NCBI RefSeq assembly: GCF_020731285.1
Contig: NZ_JAJFOW010000001.1
Coordinates: 124,001-188,000 of the forward strand
DNA from: Cohnella baijiui
GTDB lineage: Bacteria; Bacillota; Bacilli; Paenibacillales; Paenibacillaceae
DNA length: 64,000 bases
Reading direction: 5' to 3'
Positions within the stretch are counted from its first letter, which is position 1, and each line of letters starts with the position of its first letter. The translations under genes were made by a program, and so were the position numbers. Below the pieces are notes generated by a model. It worked only from the letters and a program-made list of their open reading frames with translations. It made no database searches and was not told the DNA's origin. Shown piece after piece: positions 24,557 to 33,215 of this stretch.

Positions 24557-24586
24557 ATTATAGGCTCTATTCCCGGCGCCGGGCAA
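24557..24586 (-). promoter_or_regulatory. SigA-type promoter of the FusB-like gene
   Basis: On the minus strand TTGCCC (24581-24586) and a perfect TATAAT (24557-24562) are separated by 18 bases. Transcription would start near 24550, giving a leader of about 200 bases before the coding sequence. It is just downstream of the PaaI-type thioesterase gene's stop. Confidence 0.7.
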
Positions 24587-24608
24587 CTTTTCTTGTTTCC
24601 AGCTTCCG

Positions 24609-25043
24609 TCACGTCCGCTGTCGATCCTTCGGGACAATGGCCACGGTGCAGCGCGAAACGCAAATCAGCCGCTCCTGCTCGTCGACGATCCGGATGTCCC
24701 AGACCATCGTCGTGCGGCCTTTGTGCAGCGGCGTGCCGATGGCCGTCACGATCCCGTCCCGCTTGCCGCGCACGTGGTTGGCGTTGATCTCGAGACCGAC
24801 CGCTACATGCGTTTCTCTATCGATCTGCGCATAGGTCGCGACGCTGGCGACGGTCTCGGCCAGTGCGACCGACGCGCCTCCGTGCAGCACGCCGAAATAT
24901 TGCCGCGTGGCGTCGCAAACGGGCATCGTCGCCGTCACCCGGTCCGGCGTCAGCTCCGTGATTCGCATGCCGAGGACGCCGAACATCGTCTTTTGGTATT
25001 GCTCCTGGTCTTCCAGCATCAGTCGTTCGTGGTTGTGTTCCAT
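24609..25043 (-). CDS. PaaI-family hotdog thioesterase
   Basis: 144 residues, one hotdog domain. The active-site segment YFGVLHGGASVALAETVAS (about residues 48-66) matches PaaI-type acyl-CoA thioesterases, which hydrolyse aromatic or medium-chain acyl-CoA esters. The C-terminal strand GRTTMVWDIRIVDEQERLIC is also typical. AAGGAG lies six bases before the ATG at 25043. The natural substrate is unknown. Confidence 0.88.
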   Translation of the reverse strand: MEHNHERLMLEDQEQYQKTMFGVLGMRITELTPDRVTATMPVCDATRQYFGVLHGGASVALAETVASVATYAQIDRETHVAVGLEINANHVRGKRDGIVTAIGTPLHKGRTTMVWDIRIVDEQERLICVSRCTVAIVPKDRQRT

Positions 25044-25138
25044 CGTTTGCTCCTTCTGGTCCGTCGGGCCTCAGCGGCGACGTTCTCTTGAACTCTCTCT
25101 ATCTATAGTGACGAAAGAGCCGTCCGACCGCAAGCGCG

Positions 25139-25636
25139 TCAGAGGACGAGCACCATCAGGATATCGTCATGGTAGGCGCCATCGATCTTCATCGCGCCCG
25201 GATTCGTCCCGTATCGGCGAAACCCGAGCGAGTCATATAGCCGCTTAGCCGAAATATTGCCCGAAGTGACGCTTAGATAGAGTTGCTCGATCCCGGACGT
25301 CGTCCTTGCCCGGGCGATGGCTTCCCGAAGGAGCTGTCTGGCGACGCCAAGCCTGCGGGACTCCGGCCGCACGTACATGGCGACGATGTTCGCCCGGTGC
25401 TGCAGCTTAACTCTCGTCTCCATCGACAGCGTGACGACGCCGACGAGCTGCTCCTGATCGAATGCGCCGAAAGTGACCGCATGCGACGAGGCCAATAACC
25501 GCTCGAAATGCTCGCTGGAAAATCCCACTTCCTCTTCGTAGCTGGAACTATAAGCGGCGGGATGCTGCTGCAGTGCCTCCAGTCGGATTTTGCGGTAACG
25601 AGCCGCGTGATGGGGTTCAAGCTCTCGGATCTCCAT
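25139..25636 (-). CDS. GNAT-family N-acetyltransferase
   Basis: 165 residues from ATG 25636 (AGGAGG ten bases upstream). The acetyl-CoA-binding core is clear: ANIVAMYVRPESRRLGVARQ near residue 85 (the R-x-x-G-x-A loop), followed by LYLSVTSGNISAKRLYDSLGF. The enzyme acetylates an amine on an unknown small molecule or protein. The open frame extends more than 100 codons upstream, but that part shadows the VOC gene. Confidence 0.87.
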   Translation of the reverse strand: MEIRELEPHHAARYRKIRLEALQQHPAAYSSSYEEEVGFSSEHFERLLASSHAVTFGAFDQEQLVGVVTLSMETRVKLQHRANIVAMYVRPESRRLGVARQLLREAIARARTTSGIEQLYLSVTSGNISAKRLYDSLGFRRYGTNPGAMKIDGAYHDDILMVLVL

Positions 25637-25689
25637 GTTCGGTGAGCCTCCTGCGCATCGGTTTGCGTCTTTCCGGCCGAAGTCGGCCG

Positions 25690-26043
25690 TCAATCCCGGT
25701 GGGCCAAAATATTGACCAACTTGCCGAACGGGTCCCGCACGTAAAAACGGCGCACGCCCCACGACTCGTCCGCCGGGCCGTATTCGATCGGGAAGCCCGC
25801 GCTCCGCATGCGCGCGAGCGCCTCGTCGACGTCGTCCACTTCGATGGAGAGCTCCGGCACGGGGGTGCCGGAGCCTCCCTCCGAAGCGAAGCTGATCTGA
25901 ACGACGCTCGTCCCGCCAGACCCGTAGGTCGCAATCCACCCCTGATCCATCAAGCATTCCAACCCGAGCGCCTCCTCGTAGAAGGCCCGCGCTTCGGAAA
26001 GACGACGGGTTTCGATATTGGCCACGATTCGTTTGACCTTCAT
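25690..26043 (-). CDS. VOC/glyoxalase-family protein
   Basis: 117 residues from ATG 26043 (AAGGAGG at a normal distance). Two beta-alpha-beta-beta-beta units are visible: RIVANIETRRLSEARAFYEE at the start and LSIEVDDVDEALARMRSAGF in the second half, ending in FYVRDPFGKLVNILAH. This is the vicinal-oxygen-chelate fold of glyoxalase, dioxygenase and antibiotic-binding proteins. The family is functionally mixed and no specific role can be read. Confidence 0.85.
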   Translation of the reverse strand: MKVKRIVANIETRRLSEARAFYEEALGLECLMDQGWIATYGSGGTSVVQISFASEGGSGTPVPELSIEVDDVDEALARMRSAGFPIEYGPADESWGVRRFYVRDPFGKLVNILAHRD

Positions 26044-26069
26044 CGGTTTCCTCCTTGTCCTAGTGAAAC

Positions 26070-27995
26070 CTAACCCGGCATCCCGCCGGCGACGGCCAGG
26101 CACTTTTTGATCGCGTCGGCCACGATCGCGCTCTGCAGCGGTTTGCTGACGTAATCGTTCATGCCCGCCTCCATATACCTTTCCCGGTCCCCGACGAGCG
26201 CGTTGGCCGTGACGGCGACGATATACGGCCGTTCTTCGGGCGGCAGCGACTGATGGATGCGGCGGGTCGCTTCGAGACCGTTCAACACGGGCATCTGAAC
26301 ATCCATAAACACCAAATCGAAGCGCGACCGATTCACTGCTTCCAGCGCTTCGATGCCGTTGCGAACCGCGATCGGCCGATAGCCCAGCTTTTCGACCATG
26401 CCGATGAGCACCCGCAGATTCACTTCGTTGTCTTCGGCGATGAGAATGCGCAAATCCCCAAATTGGGGCGTCTTCGTGATGGCAGTCGACGGAGGCGAGG
26501 GCAGCTCCACCGGTCCGTCAATCCGGAGACGGAGGTCGAAAAGAAAGGACGAACCGCCGCCGGGATTTGACTCGTATCGTATATCGCCGCCCATGAGCTG
26601 CACCAGCTTCTTGGTGATGGCGAGTCCGAGTCCCGTCCCCTCAGTCTTCCGCACCATGAAGTGATCGACTTGATAGAACGGCTCGAACAAATGCAGCACC
26701 TTCTCCTCGGGAATGCCGATCCCCGTGTCGCGAACCGCGAAGTGGAGACGGGTTTCTTCCCCTTCCGACTCGATCCGGTCGATCGAGATGGAGATGGCCC
26801 CTGCCGGCGTGAACTTGATCGCGTTGCTGGTCAGGTTCATGAGGACTTGCTTCAGCTTCAGCTCGTCGCCGATGACCGACTTGGGCACACCCGGACTCAT
26901 CGACACATTGATGTCGAGATTTTTTTCGAGCGCTTTCGGCATCAGGGTGTCGAGCGTTTCGGCGATGGCGATATTAAGATTGAACGGCTCTTCCAGCAGC
27001 TCGGCATTTCCCGACTCGACCTTGGAGAAGTCCAAAATGTCGTTGATGATGGCGAGCAGCGTCTCTCCGCTTTTCTGAATGATCGAGACGTATTCCCGCT
27101 GCTCCGCGTTCAGCTCCGTGTCGAGCAGGAGATCGGTCATCCCGATCACTCCGTTCATCGGCGTCCGGATCTCGTGACTCATCATCGCCAGAAATTCGCT
27201 CTTGGCTTCGTTGGTCCGCTCGGCTGCTTCCTTCTCGATGAGCAGCTTCTTCTGGTCGGTGATGTCCTTCACCAACAAATAAAAGCCGATGTTCCGACGA
27301 TTGACGATGATCGGCGCGATCGTCACGAGAACGTCGGCCGTATGTCCGTCGACATGCGTAATATGCGTGATCGCTCCTTCGATTTCCGCATACTGATCGT
27401 TGTCGGACAAGATCCGCTCTACCGCCTTATCCCCGATAAACCGGGAAATGCTGGAATCGATCATATCCGATACCTTTACTCCCGTTAGCTGCTCGGCCAT
27501 TACATTGGCGTTCATGATGAGTCCTTGGAGATCGAAAGAAATGATGGCGTCGTGGTTGTATTTTTTCAGCGACGTATAGCGCTCGACGGACTCCTGCAGC
27601 TTTTGTTCCGCCAGCTTGTTCGGCGTGATGTCGATGAGCTGCATGACGAAATACGATCGGCCTTCGGCAGACGTTTCCCGGAACAACGACATATGGGAAG
27701 ACGTCCAAATGATCGAGCCGTCTTTATGTAAATATCGCCTCTCGTTGACGTGCGTTTCGCGCTCCCCTGCGATTAAGCTGCCGAAGGCGGCATCCAGGCT
27801 CCCGAGATCATCGGCAAAGGTGATCTCCCCGACCGTCATGTCCAGCAGTTCCTCCCGGTCGTAGCCCAAAATGCGCAAGGCCTCCGAATTCATGTCGATC
27901 CATCGGCGTTCCATCGAAACGAGCGCGATGCCGACCGGCGTATGATGGAATAGGTGCTCATACAAAGCGTTCGGGCCGAACTTCGTATCCCCCAT
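26070..27995 (-). CDS. Cytoplasmic hybrid sensor histidine kinase (PAS-PAS-HisKA-HATPase-REC)
   Basis: 641 residues, no membrane segments. PAS 1 spans about 10-125 (HHTPVGIALVSMERRWIDMN), PAS 2 about 140-250, and HisKA has the phospho-acceptor histidine near 274 in MMSHEIRTPMNGVIGM. The HATPase part carries LMNLTSNAIKFTPAG (N box), DTGIGIPEEK (G1) and EGTGLGLAI (G2). A C-terminal receiver starts ILIAEDNEVNLRVL and has the phospho-aspartate in LVFMDVQMPVLNG, with the conserved Thr and Lys later (VAVTANAL, YVSKP). It has no response regulator or phosphotransfer gene beside it. The signal is unknown; soluble PAS domains suggest an internal cue. Confidence 0.93.
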   Translation of the reverse strand: MGDTKFGPNALYEHLFHHTPVGIALVSMERRWIDMNSEALRILGYDREELLDMTVGEITFADDLGSLDAAFGSLIAGERETHVNERRYLHKDGSIIWTSSHMSLFRETSAEGRSYFVMQLIDITPNKLAEQKLQESVERYTSLKKYNHDAIISFDLQGLIMNANVMAEQLTGVKVSDMIDSSISRFIGDKAVERILSDNDQYAEIEGAITHITHVDGHTADVLVTIAPIIVNRRNIGFYLLVKDITDQKKLLIEKEAAERTNEAKSEFLAMMSHEIRTPMNGVIGMTDLLLDTELNAEQREYVSIIQKSGETLLAIINDILDFSKVESGNAELLEEPFNLNIAIAETLDTLMPKALEKNLDINVSMSPGVPKSVIGDELKLKQVLMNLTSNAIKFTPAGAISISIDRIESEGEETRLHFAVRDTGIGIPEEKVLHLFEPFYQVDHFMVRKTEGTGLGLAITKKLVQLMGGDIRYESNPGGGSSFLFDLRLRIDGPVELPSPPSTAITKTPQFGDLRILIAEDNEVNLRVLIGMVEKLGYRPIAVRNGIEALEAVNRSRFDLVFMDVQMPVLNGLEATRRIHQSLPPEERPYIVAVTANALVGDRERYMEAGMNDYVSKPLQSAIVADAIKKCLAVAGGMPG

Positions 27996-28097
27996 GCGGT
28001 GCGATTCTCCCTTCTACCATATAAAGACATTATACATGACGCAAGTAGACGAACATAGACATACCCACGCCATGCGAATTTGAAACGGAAGTTCGAC

Positions 28098-28137
28098 AAA
28101 AAAAGTCCATTGCGAACGCATTCGCAATGGACTTTTT
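28098..28137. terminator. Bidirectional rho-independent terminator
   Basis: AAGTCCATTGCGAA and TTCGCAATGGACTT pair perfectly around CGCA, with an A run on the left (28098-28104) and TTTTT on the right. It ends the minus-strand YebC-type gene just upstream and separates it from the histidine kinase. Confidence 0.95.
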
Positions 28138-28151
28138 GCCGCCGTCCGTCC

Positions 28152-28871
28152 TCAATCGTCCAGTTCGACGTTGTGATAGACTTGCTGCACGTCTTCCAAA
28201 TCTTCGAGCAGATCGATCATCTTCTCGAATTGAGCCGCGGCATCCCCTTCAAGATGGACGTAGGATTGCGGGATCATCGTCAGCTCGGCCACGGAGAACT
28301 CGGATACGCCCGCGTTCTTGAACGCCTCTTGAATGGCGTAGAACTGCTCCGGGTCGGCGTAGACGATCACGGTGTCGTCCTCTTCGACGACGTCGCGCAC
28401 GTCGACGTCGGCTTCGATCAAGATCTCGATCGCCTCGTCCACCGTCTTGCCCGTCAGGCCGATGACCGCCGACGCGTCGAACATGTAGGCGACCGATCCG
28501 GTCACGCCCATGTTGCCTCCGTTTTTGTTGAAGACGGCGCGCACGTCCGCCGCCGTGCGGTTCACGTTGTTCGTTAGCGCGTCCACGATAACCATGGAAC
28601 CGCTCGGACCGAAGCCTTCGTAACGCAGCTCCGAATACGTCTCCTCCGAAGAGCCCTTTGCTTTTTCAAGGGCGCGGTCGATGATCGCTTTGGGCACGTT
28701 GTACGTCTTCGCCCGCTCCAGCACAACCTTCAGCGCGCGATTCGCTTCGGGATCGGGCTCGCCCTTCTTGGCTGCCACGTAAATCTCGACGCCGAATTTC
28801 GCATAGATGCGGCTAGTATTGGCGTCTTTCGACGCTTTCTTCTCTTTGATATTGTTCCATTTGCGTCCCAC
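28152..28871 (-). CDS. YebC/PmpR-family protein (YeeI-like)
   Basis: 239 residues, the family length. The start [20 protein letters not shown] and the segment [20 protein letters not shown] are signatures of the YebC group. The last third is acidic. YebC members have been described as DNA-binding regulators and, more recently, as ribosome-associated factors that help translate proline-rich stretches. This sequence belongs to the short YeeN/YeeI branch, whose role is less certain. A strong terminator follows. Confidence 0.9.
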   Translation of the reverse strand: MGRKWNNIKEKKASKDANTSRIYAKFGVEIYVAAKKGEPDPEANRALKVVLERAKTYNVPKAIIDRALEKAKGSSEETYSELRYEGFGPSGSMVIVDALTNNVNRTAADVRAVFNKNGGNMGVTGSVAYMFDASAVIGLTGKTVDEAIEILIEADVDVRDVVEEDDTVIVYADPEQFYAIQEAFKNAGVSEFSVAELTMIPQSYVHLEGDAAAQFEKMIDLLEDLEDVQQVYHNVELDD

Positions 28872-29059
28872 CTTAGATCCTGCCTTCTGTATGTAGTTTA
28901 TCGTTCATTCCGGATACTCGTCCTCTCTTATTTTAGCAAATGATGCGCCGGAATGCTATTTGTCTGTCGCGACTTTGGCGGAATGGCGGGAGAAGGGATA
29001 CGAATCGCCTCCCTCGCGCACGCTATCTTCGGCAGCGTTCGCCAACAGGAGGTGCAAAC

Positions 29060-29239
29060 ATGTCGGACCTGAGGAAGACCGAGCTTGAAGAGCAAACGGC
29101 ATATATGATCGCCGGGATCCCTACGCCGCCGGATCAGCAGGATCGGTCGGCGACGGATATGGTGGATGGCGTCGTCGCCGAGTGGACGAGCGAGATCCAG
29201 CATGCATTGGACTTGGACGACGAAGAGGCGCGGGATTAG
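29060..29239 (+). CDS. Small acidic protein, unrecognised
   Basis: 59 residues from ATG 29060, five bases behind AGGAGGTG. The product is strongly acidic, with a mid-part IPTPPDQQDRSATDMVDG and an acidic end LDLDDEEARD; no domain is recognised. The good ribosome binding site and a rho-independent terminator overlapping the stop codon make it a credible gene. The 120 bases of open frame upstream of the ATG have no start signal. Confidence 0.7.
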   Translation: MSDLRKTELEEQTAYMIAGIPTPPDQQDRSATDMVDGVVAEWTSEIQHALDLDDEEARD

Positions 29240-29250
29240 CGCCTCTTTTT
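29223..29250 (+). terminator. Terminator overlapping the stop codon of the small acidic gene
   Basis: AAGAGGCGC (29223-29231) and GCGCCTCTT (29239-29247) pair around a seven-base loop and are followed by more T. The left arm and loop are coding sequence, so the last codons of the small acidic protein are part of its own terminator. Confidence 0.85.
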
Positions 29251-29300
29251 CGTTGATCGGGGCGCGGATCTTTCCAAAGGCAAGATAGGGAAGATGAGCG

Positions 29301-30848
29301 TCAGAGCGCGTCCGCGATGTCGCCCGCGATCAGCGAAGCGGCGTCAAGCCGGCCGGCCGCCGCCCGGTCGCCGGCAGCGCCGTGAAGCCAAACGCCGAGC
29401 GAGGCAGCCCGGTCCGGCGGCAGGCCCTGGGCCAGCAGGCTTCCGATCAGGCCCGCGAGCACGTCTCCGGAGCCGCCTGTTGCCATGCCGGCGTTGCCCG
29501 TCCCGTTCACGTAGACGGCGCCGTCGGGCGCGGCGACGACGGTGCGGGCACCCTTCAATGCGAGCACGACGCTATGACGCAGGGCAAACGCGCGTGCGGC
29601 TTCGATCCGGTCCCCCTGAATGACGGGGATCGTCTTGCCGGCGAGTCGCGCCATCTCGCCCGGATGCGGCGTCAGCACCGCCGCCCTGCCGCGCAGCTCG
29701 GATATGGCCGCCGGCGCGTCGGCCGCGATATTGAGCGCATCGGCGTCGAGGACGAGGGGCAGCCGCGGATCGAGCGCCGCGAGCAGTGCATGAAGCCATT
29801 CGCCGTCTCCCGCCCAACGGCCGATGCCCGGTCCGAGCACTAGCGCGTCCTTGCCCGCGGCCAGCGCGGCGACGGCCGCGGGCGAGACGCGGCTCCAGTC
29901 CCCGCCCCCCTCGTCCGGCAATCCCGCGATCATCGCCTCGGGCAGACGTCCGGCAAGCGGCTCGACGAGCCGATCCGGCACGGCCCAGGTGACGAGACCG
30001 CACCCGCCGCGCAGCGCGGCGCGCGCGCAGAGCAGGCCGGCGCCGCTCATTGGCCGGCTGCCGGCGACGACGAGAACGTGCCCGTACGTCCCTTTGTGCG
30101 AATCGGCTTCCCGCCGGCGGGCCGGATCGACGCCCAACTTCTCCCGCATCACGCGCTCGGCCAACGCGTAGGTGCGGACGCCCTGCTCCTCCGCGAGTCT
30201 CGCCGGGATGCCGATCGGACGCACGACGACTTCGCCGGCTGCGCCCGCCCCCGGGTATTGCATCAGTCCCCGCTTGGCGAAGGCGAGCGCGACGGTCCGT
30301 GTCGCACGGATGCAAGGATCGTGCAGGGCGCCGGTATCCGCGTCGAGACCGCTGGGGATGTCGATCGCAACGATCGGCAGGCCGCTCGCGTTCGCTTCGC
30401 GGATCAAATCGGCGCAGCGTCCGGCGGGCGCGCCCCGGCTGCCGGTGCCGAGCAGCGCGTCGACGATGCCGTCGTACCGCGTCCAGCGGATCCGCTCGCC
30501 CTCGGAATCGTCGTAGAACGAAGCGATAAATCCGAGTCTGGCCGCGATGTCGCGCTGAACGGCCGCTTCGCCCCGAAAGCCGACCGGATCGGCGGCATAG
30601 ACGATGTCGGCGTCGATCCCCGCTTCCCGAAGATGCCTGGCCGCGACGAGCCCGTCGGCGCCGTTGTTGCCTTTGCCCGCCAGCACCAGCCAGCGCGTGG
30701 CGGCACCCGTCGGGCTTCCGGTCAGTCGCGTGACTTCCTCGGCAACGGCTCTCCCTGCGTTTTCCATCAGGACAAGCGCGGGAATGCCGATCGTCTCGAT
30801 CGTCGTCCGGTCCAGCTTTCGCATTTCCTCGGCCGTTACGATATGCAT
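29301..30848 (-). CDS. nnr: Bifunctional NAD(P)H-hydrate epimerase / ADP-dependent dehydratase
   Basis: 515 residues. The N-terminal YjeF_N epimerase domain (about 1-210) has MENAGRAVAEE and VLAGKGNNGADGLVAARHLR. The C-terminal ribokinase-like dehydratase domain has HKGTYGHVLVVAGSRPMSGA and the ADP-site segment GNAGMATGGSGDVLAGLIG. Together they repair damaged hydrated NADH and NADPH. AAAGGAGG precedes the ATG at 30848. Both domains appear complete. It is convergent with the small acidic gene. Confidence 0.95.
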   Translation of the reverse strand: MHIVTAEEMRKLDRTTIETIGIPALVLMENAGRAVAEEVTRLTGSPTGAATRWLVLAGKGNNGADGLVAARHLREAGIDADIVYAADPVGFRGEAAVQRDIAARLGFIASFYDDSEGERIRWTRYDGIVDALLGTGSRGAPAGRCADLIREANASGLPIVAIDIPSGLDADTGALHDPCIRATRTVALAFAKRGLMQYPGAGAAGEVVVRPIGIPARLAEEQGVRTYALAERVMREKLGVDPARRREADSHKGTYGHVLVVAGSRPMSGAGLLCARAALRGGCGLVTWAVPDRLVEPLAGRLPEAMIAGLPDEGGGDWSRVSPAAVAALAAGKDALVLGPGIGRWAGDGEWLHALLAALDPRLPLVLDADALNIAADAPAAISELRGRAAVLTPHPGEMARLAGKTIPVIQGDRIEAARAFALRHSVVLALKGARTVVAAPDGAVYVNGTGNAGMATGGSGDVLAGLIGSLLAQGLPPDRAASLGVWLHGAAGDRAAAGRLDAASLIAGDIADAL

Positions 30849-30939
30849 CCGATCCCCTCCTTTTTTTGAATGATCGTGCGCATCGTCTTTTCCGCTTATT
30901 GCCTTACCGTCGGAAATTGTCTAACGAGGTTCCGGCCGT

Positions 30940-31419
30940 TTATCCGATCGCCAGCAGCCTGCGATAGCATTTGATAATGCCGATATGCATGCCTTCGTGA
31001 TAGAGGCTGAAGCTGAGAAACTCCTCCGGCGTCGCGAGGCTTTTGCCCGAGCCGGTGACGTACGGCGGTTCGATCCGCTCCGCCAGCCGCTCGCCGAGTA
31101 CCGCCCGGATGCGGACGATCTGATCGCTCAGCCGCTCCGCGAGCTCGGGCAGCGTCGGCAGCTTCGCGTCGGGATTCGCGTCCAGCGGCGATGTGCCGGT
31201 CTCGAATGCTTCCCGGTAGCCTTCGGGGTACTGCTCGGGCAGCTTCAGATGGCGAAATGCGAACCGTTCGAGCACGACGTAGACGTGGCCGAAATGCCAG
31301 CGCGGCGAATTGCGGAAGCCCTCCGGTACGCGGTCGGCGTCCGTTTCGGAAATGCCGTCTATCAATTTCAAGGTCTGACCTCTGACAAATTGCACTTGGT
31401 CCCATAATTGATGATCCAT
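30940..31419 (-). CDS. DinB-family four-helix protein
   Basis: 159 residues from ATG 31419 (GGAGG ten bases upstream). The DinB/YfiT metal-binding histidines are visible in SPRWHFGHVYVVLERF and in SLYHEGMHIGIIKCYRR at the C-terminal end. Many DinB proteins are thiol-dependent metalloenzymes or stress-response proteins of unknown substrate. No LexA box was recognised upstream, and the gene stands alone. Confidence 0.85.
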   Translation of the reverse strand: MDHQLWDQVQFVRGQTLKLIDGISETDADRVPEGFRNSPRWHFGHVYVVLERFAFRHLKLPEQYPEGYREAFETGTSPLDANPDAKLPTLPELAERLSDQIVRIRAVLGERLAERIEPPYVTGSGKSLATPEEFLSFSLYHEGMHIGIIKCYRRLLAIG

Positions 31420-31533
31420 GCGTGAACGTCCTCCATCCATTGGGAATTTGATCTAGTATATCAACCGTCCGGGACGCACATAGCCGGTTCCTTAACGGCA
31501 GTTCGAATGGTGAGCGCCCGTTCGCCGCGCGGA

Positions 31534-32577
31534 CTAACGACCCGGTCGCAGCAGCACGGCCGCCTTATTCCCGAACGTCCGAATGTCTTGCAAGTAATCG
31601 TAGCCGGGCGGGTTCTCGAGCTGGTTGTACATGCGGACGACCACGGCATCGTAGGCCGGGATCACTAAGCAAGCGCAGCCCGTGATCCCCAGCGTCTGAT
31701 AGGAGCCCGGGGGAACCGCATCGCCGATTTCGTTTCGCGGCACGTCGGCTTGCAGCCACCAGATCAGGCCGTGGCGCGGCCAGTTTGCCGGGAGCGACGA
31801 AGGCGTCTGCAGGGCGGTTGCGCGATCGAAGGCGGCCGCCGGCAGCGCTTGGCGTCCCCCAACGACGCCTTTGCGCAGATGGAGAAGCCCCCACCCGGCC
31901 AAATCCCTCGCGGTTGCGAACAGATTGCTCTGATCCCCGGCAGCGCTGTCGTTCGGTCCCGCCCTAGGATCCGGCCGATCGTAATCGTTATAGATGAGAG
32001 CAGGCGTTTTGGCCGTTCGCCAGCCCGTTTCGCGCAATTCGGCGGGACCGAGGATCTCGCATTGGACGAATTCGCTGAGCGTGGAGTCCGTCAGCCGCCC
32101 GACGAGCTCGAACAGCAACGCAATGCCCGCATTTCCGTACGCCCATCGGGTTCCCGGCTCGAAGACGGGATGATAGCGGCCGTCGGAGAGGGATAGACCG
32201 TGTGTGTGGGTCAAAAGATGCCGCAGCGTCCTGCTCCCTGCCGCGGAATTTCCGTATTCGGGCAAATAGGCGGCGATTGGATCGTCCAGGCGTCGAATCC
32301 GCTTCTGCTCGATCAGGAGGCTGACGGCAAGCGCCAGATAGGTCTTGCGGACGGAGCCAACGTTAAATTGCGAACGAGCGTCCACGGGGCGCGAGTCCGG
32401 ATTTTCGTCGTGCGTCCCTTCGTACCATTCGTAAACCGGCCTGCCGTGCTGCACGAGGCATATGGCGGCCGCAGTCGCGCCGATCTCCTTCCGCATACCG
32501 CTCGCATAATCCTCCAGCAGGCATGCGCTCTCCTTTAGTCCCGCCCCGTTAAATATCGGAAAAGGTTGATCCCCCAT
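31534..32577 (-). CDS. Serine hydrolase, beta-lactamase class C-like
   Basis: 347 residues from ATG 32577. The nucleophile motif SxxK appears as SVRK in FNVGSVRKTYLALAVSLL (around residue 80), and the YxN motif as YGN in RWAYGNAGIALLFELVGR. The segment RHLLTHTHGLS between them is typical of the family. These are esterases, peptidases or penicillin-binding-like proteins. No signal peptide is visible, unlike true secreted beta-lactamases, so an intracellular esterase or amidase is more likely than antibiotic resistance. Confidence 0.85.
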   Translation of the reverse strand: MGDQPFPIFNGAGLKESACLLEDYASGMRKEIGATAAAICLVQHGRPVYEWYEGTHDENPDSRPVDARSQFNVGSVRKTYLALAVSLLIEQKRIRRLDDPIAAYLPEYGNSAAGSRTLRHLLTHTHGLSLSDGRYHPVFEPGTRWAYGNAGIALLFELVGRLTDSTLSEFVQCEILGPAELRETGWRTAKTPALIYNDYDRPDPRAGPNDSAAGDQSNLFATARDLAGWGLLHLRKGVVGGRQALPAAAFDRATALQTPSSLPANWPRHGLIWWLQADVPRNEIGDAVPPGSYQTLGITGCACLVIPAYDAVVVRMYNQLENPPGYDYLQDIRTFGNKAAVLLRPGR

Positions 32578-32670
32578 CCGCCGCGCTCCCCCTCCATGGC
32601 TCGGTTGTTTTTCGCACAGCCGCAAAGGGATCTACGAGCCGTCGGCCCGCGGTCCCTGCCGGCGAAGCAA

Positions 32671-33198
32671 TCACATACCCGGCTTCAGATCGAACCGCCA
32701 GGCGTTGCAGCGCATCCAACTGCCCTTCGGATATTCGAATTTGGTTTCGCCGAGCGGCTCGAAGCCAAGCTTGCGGCAAACGGCATTGGACGCGGGGTTG
32801 TCCGTCGACGGAAAAGCGTGCAAATACCGGTGCCTCCCCGTTTCCCGGACACGGTCGATGACGGCGCGCACGGCGGCCGTCGCGAATCCTCTGCCTTGGT
32901 ATGACGGAAAGATGCCCCAACCTGTCTCGCAGATCGTCTCGCCCTGCCAGACGTTCTCCCAATACCCGGTCGTGCCGACCGCCTCTCCTCCCGGCTGCAG
33001 GACGATGCTGTACATTTGCCCATCGTCCCTTTCGTTTAAAGCGAGATATCTGCGATGACGGCTTTGCAGCTGCTCCTCCGTCTCCGGCCCGCCGAGATGT
33101 TCCACCATTTCCGGGGCGTTGCTAAGGCGCAGCAGCTCCAAATCGTTCTCGGTCCATGGGACGGTGTCGATGCGATTCGATTCTTCTTTACCAGTCAC
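32671..33198 (-). CDS. GNAT-family N-acetyltransferase
   Basis: 175 residues from GTG 33198, nine bases behind AAAGGAGA; the much longer open frame above is antisense shadow of the DUF2087-like gene. The RimJ-like acetyl-CoA loop is ETGWGIFPSYQGRGFATAAV (about residues 95-114), followed by YLHAFPSTDNPASNAVCRKL with the conserved asparagine. It acetylates an unknown amine. Its start is 18 bases from the upstream DUF2087-like gene's stop, so the two may be co-transcribed. Confidence 0.85.
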   Translation of the reverse strand: MTGKEESNRIDTVPWTENDLELLRLSNAPEMVEHLGGPETEEQLQSRHRRYLALNERDDGQMYSIVLQPGGEAVGTTGYWENVWQGETICETGWGIFPSYQGRGFATAAVRAVIDRVRETGRHRYLHAFPSTDNPASNAVCRKLGFEPLGETKFEYPKGSWMRCNAWRFDLKPGM

Positions 33199-33215
33199 GT
33201 TTAACCCTCTCCTTT

